This document shows positions 4,683 through 5,469 of a DNA stretch of 5,469 nucleotides, piece after piece. The notes beneath the pieces are model-generated. The model had not been told where the DNA came from. It made no database searches and saw only the letters and a program-made list of their open reading frames with translations. The stretch is taken from positions 1-5,469 of the forward strand of contig JACCTM010000447.1 of assembly GCA_013812385.1 (NCBI GenBank), given 5' to 3'. The number at the start of each line of letters is the position of its first letter. Position 1 is the first letter of the stretch. The DNA comes from Geodermatophilaceae bacterium (GTDB lineage: Bacteria; Actinomycetota; Actinomycetes; Mycobacteriales; Geodermatophilaceae). A program made the position numbers and the translations under genes.

Positions 4683-5469
4683 CTATTGCACCTCGACCGG
4701 GTAGCCGGCGGCCAGCAGTGCCTGGACCACCTCGGTCCGGTGGTCGGCGCCGCGCGTCTCGAGCGAGAGCGCAACCTCCACCTCGCCGAGATGCAGGCGG
4801 GATCCGGTACGGGAGTGTTCGACCTCGCGCACGCTGGCACCTAACTCGGCGACCACCGACAGCACTTTGGCCAGCGATCCCGGCTGATCCGGGGCGCGCA
4901 GCCGTATCGAGAGATATCGCCCGGCAGCGACCATGCCGTGTTCGATCACGCGCAACATCAGGACCGGGTCGACGTTTCCGCCGGAGAGCACGACCACGAC
5001 CGGTGGTGTGAAGGCCGACGGGTTGTCCAGAACCGCCGCGACGCCGGCAACTCCAGCCGGCTCGACGAGGAGTTTGGCTCGCTCCAGACACAGCAGCAGC
5101 GCCCGCGACAGAGACTCCTCCGACACCGTGACGACGTCGTCCACGAGATCCCGTACGTGGGCGAAGGTGAGCTCGCTGGGCGTGGGTACGGCGATGCCAT
5201 CGGCCATGGTGTCCATCGACTCCAAGGTCACCGGTGACCCCTCGACGAGCGAGGCGGGGAACGCGGCAGCCTCGGCTGCCTGAGCTCCGACGACACGGAC
5301 GTCCGGACGCAAGCCCTTCACTGCGGCTGCGATCCCAGCGAGCAGGCCGCCGCCGCCGGTACAGACCACGATCGTGGCGACCTCGGGGCACTGCTCCAAG
5401 ATCTCCAGCCCCACCGTCCCCTGCCCGGCGATGAGGTCGGAATGGTCGAAGGGATGGATGAACACCGCT
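4683..5469 (-). CDS. ilvA: Threonine ammonia-lyase (threonine dehydratase), C-terminal part (5' end outside window)
   Basis: The enzyme uses pyridoxal phosphate to deaminate L-threonine to 2-oxobutanoate and ammonia, the first committed step of isoleucine synthesis. About 262 codons are visible in frame to the window edge. The fragment opens with FIHPFDHSDLIAGQGTVGLE, typical of the family. Counting from the Val at 5465, GGGG at 37-40 is the loop that holds the PLP phosphate, VEPAG is at 134-138 and SGGN at 161-164. The PLP lysine lies upstream, outside the window. Residues about 184-259 form one ACT-like regulatory domain (YLSIRLRAPDQPGSLAKVLS onwards). This single-ACT form of about 400-430 residues is the type found in many actinobacteria, unlike the two-ACT E. 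coli IlvA. Isoleucine feedback is likely but not provable here. The GTG at 5465 is internal, not a start. The next gene, the exporter ATPase, is 186 bp away and probably has its own promoter. Confidence 0.94.
   Translation of the reverse strand, partial: AVFIHPFDHSDLIAGQGTVGLEILEQCPEVATIVVCTGGGGLLAGIAAAVKGLRPDVRVVGAQAAEAAAFPASLVEGSPVTLESMDTMADGIAVPTPSELTFAHVRDLVDDVVTVSEESLSRALLLCLERAKLLVEPAGVAGVAAVLDNPSAFTPPVVVVLSGGNVDPVLMLRVIEHGMVAAGRYLSIRLRAPDQPGSLAKVLSVVAELGASVREVEHSRTGSRLHLGEVEVALSLETRGADHRTEVVQALLAAGYPVEVQ

Noticed and set aside
4661..4689. Plus-strand TTGACC-N17-TATTGC as a promoter
   Set aside because: It would drive antisense RNA into ilvA, the -10 match is poor, and TTGAC words are already part of the palindrome cluster.
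4615..5391. 258-residue minus-strand frame overlapping ilvA in another phase
   Set aside because: The translation is Arg/Gly-rich and domain-free, while the overlapping frame is an unmistakable IlvA.

Overview
This window is ordinary-looking, gene-dense chromosomal DNA from a high-GC actinomycete. Support comes from the strong G/C bias at third codon positions, GTG starts, ATGA gene overlaps, a hairpin without a T-tract between convergent genes, and the gene families present (DrrA/DrrB exporter, RNHCP protein, single-ACT IlvA). The genus cannot be fixed from this sequence. No phage, IS, CRISPR, tRNA or rRNA signature was seen.

Layout from left to right. (1) The 3' part of greA (+), a transcript cleavage factor cut by the window edge. 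(2) A gene (-) for an aminoglycoside-phosphotransferase-like kinase of unknown substrate, convergent with greA; the two stop codons share one CTAG. (3) An Lrp/AsnC-family regulator (-) just upstream of the kinase gene and pointing the same way. (4) A 145-bp divergent spacer with a long imperfect inverted repeat. (5) A small RNHCP-domain zinc-ribbon protein (+). (6) A GC-rich hairpin, probably a two-way terminator. (7) A two-gene ABC exporter operon (-): the ATPase drrA-like gene is upstream and overlaps the permease drrB-like gene by 4 bp. (8) A 186-bp spacer dense in small palindromes. (9) The 3' part of ilvA (-), threonine ammonia-lyase with a C-terminal ACT-like domain, running off the right edge.

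Functionally, greA and ilvA are housekeeping genes that, from memory, lie near one another in several actinobacteria. The genes between them look like a lineage-variable insert: a regulator/kinase pair, a small zinc protein and a drug- or lipid-type exporter. The Lrp regulator is the natural candidate to bind the dyad beside its own gene. Nothing directly shows that it controls the kinase, the exporter or ilvA.

I did not find a convincing undescribed multi-gene system. The points most worth a second look are the two palindromic spacers, the kinase with about 130 unassigned N-terminal residues, and the RNHCP protein.
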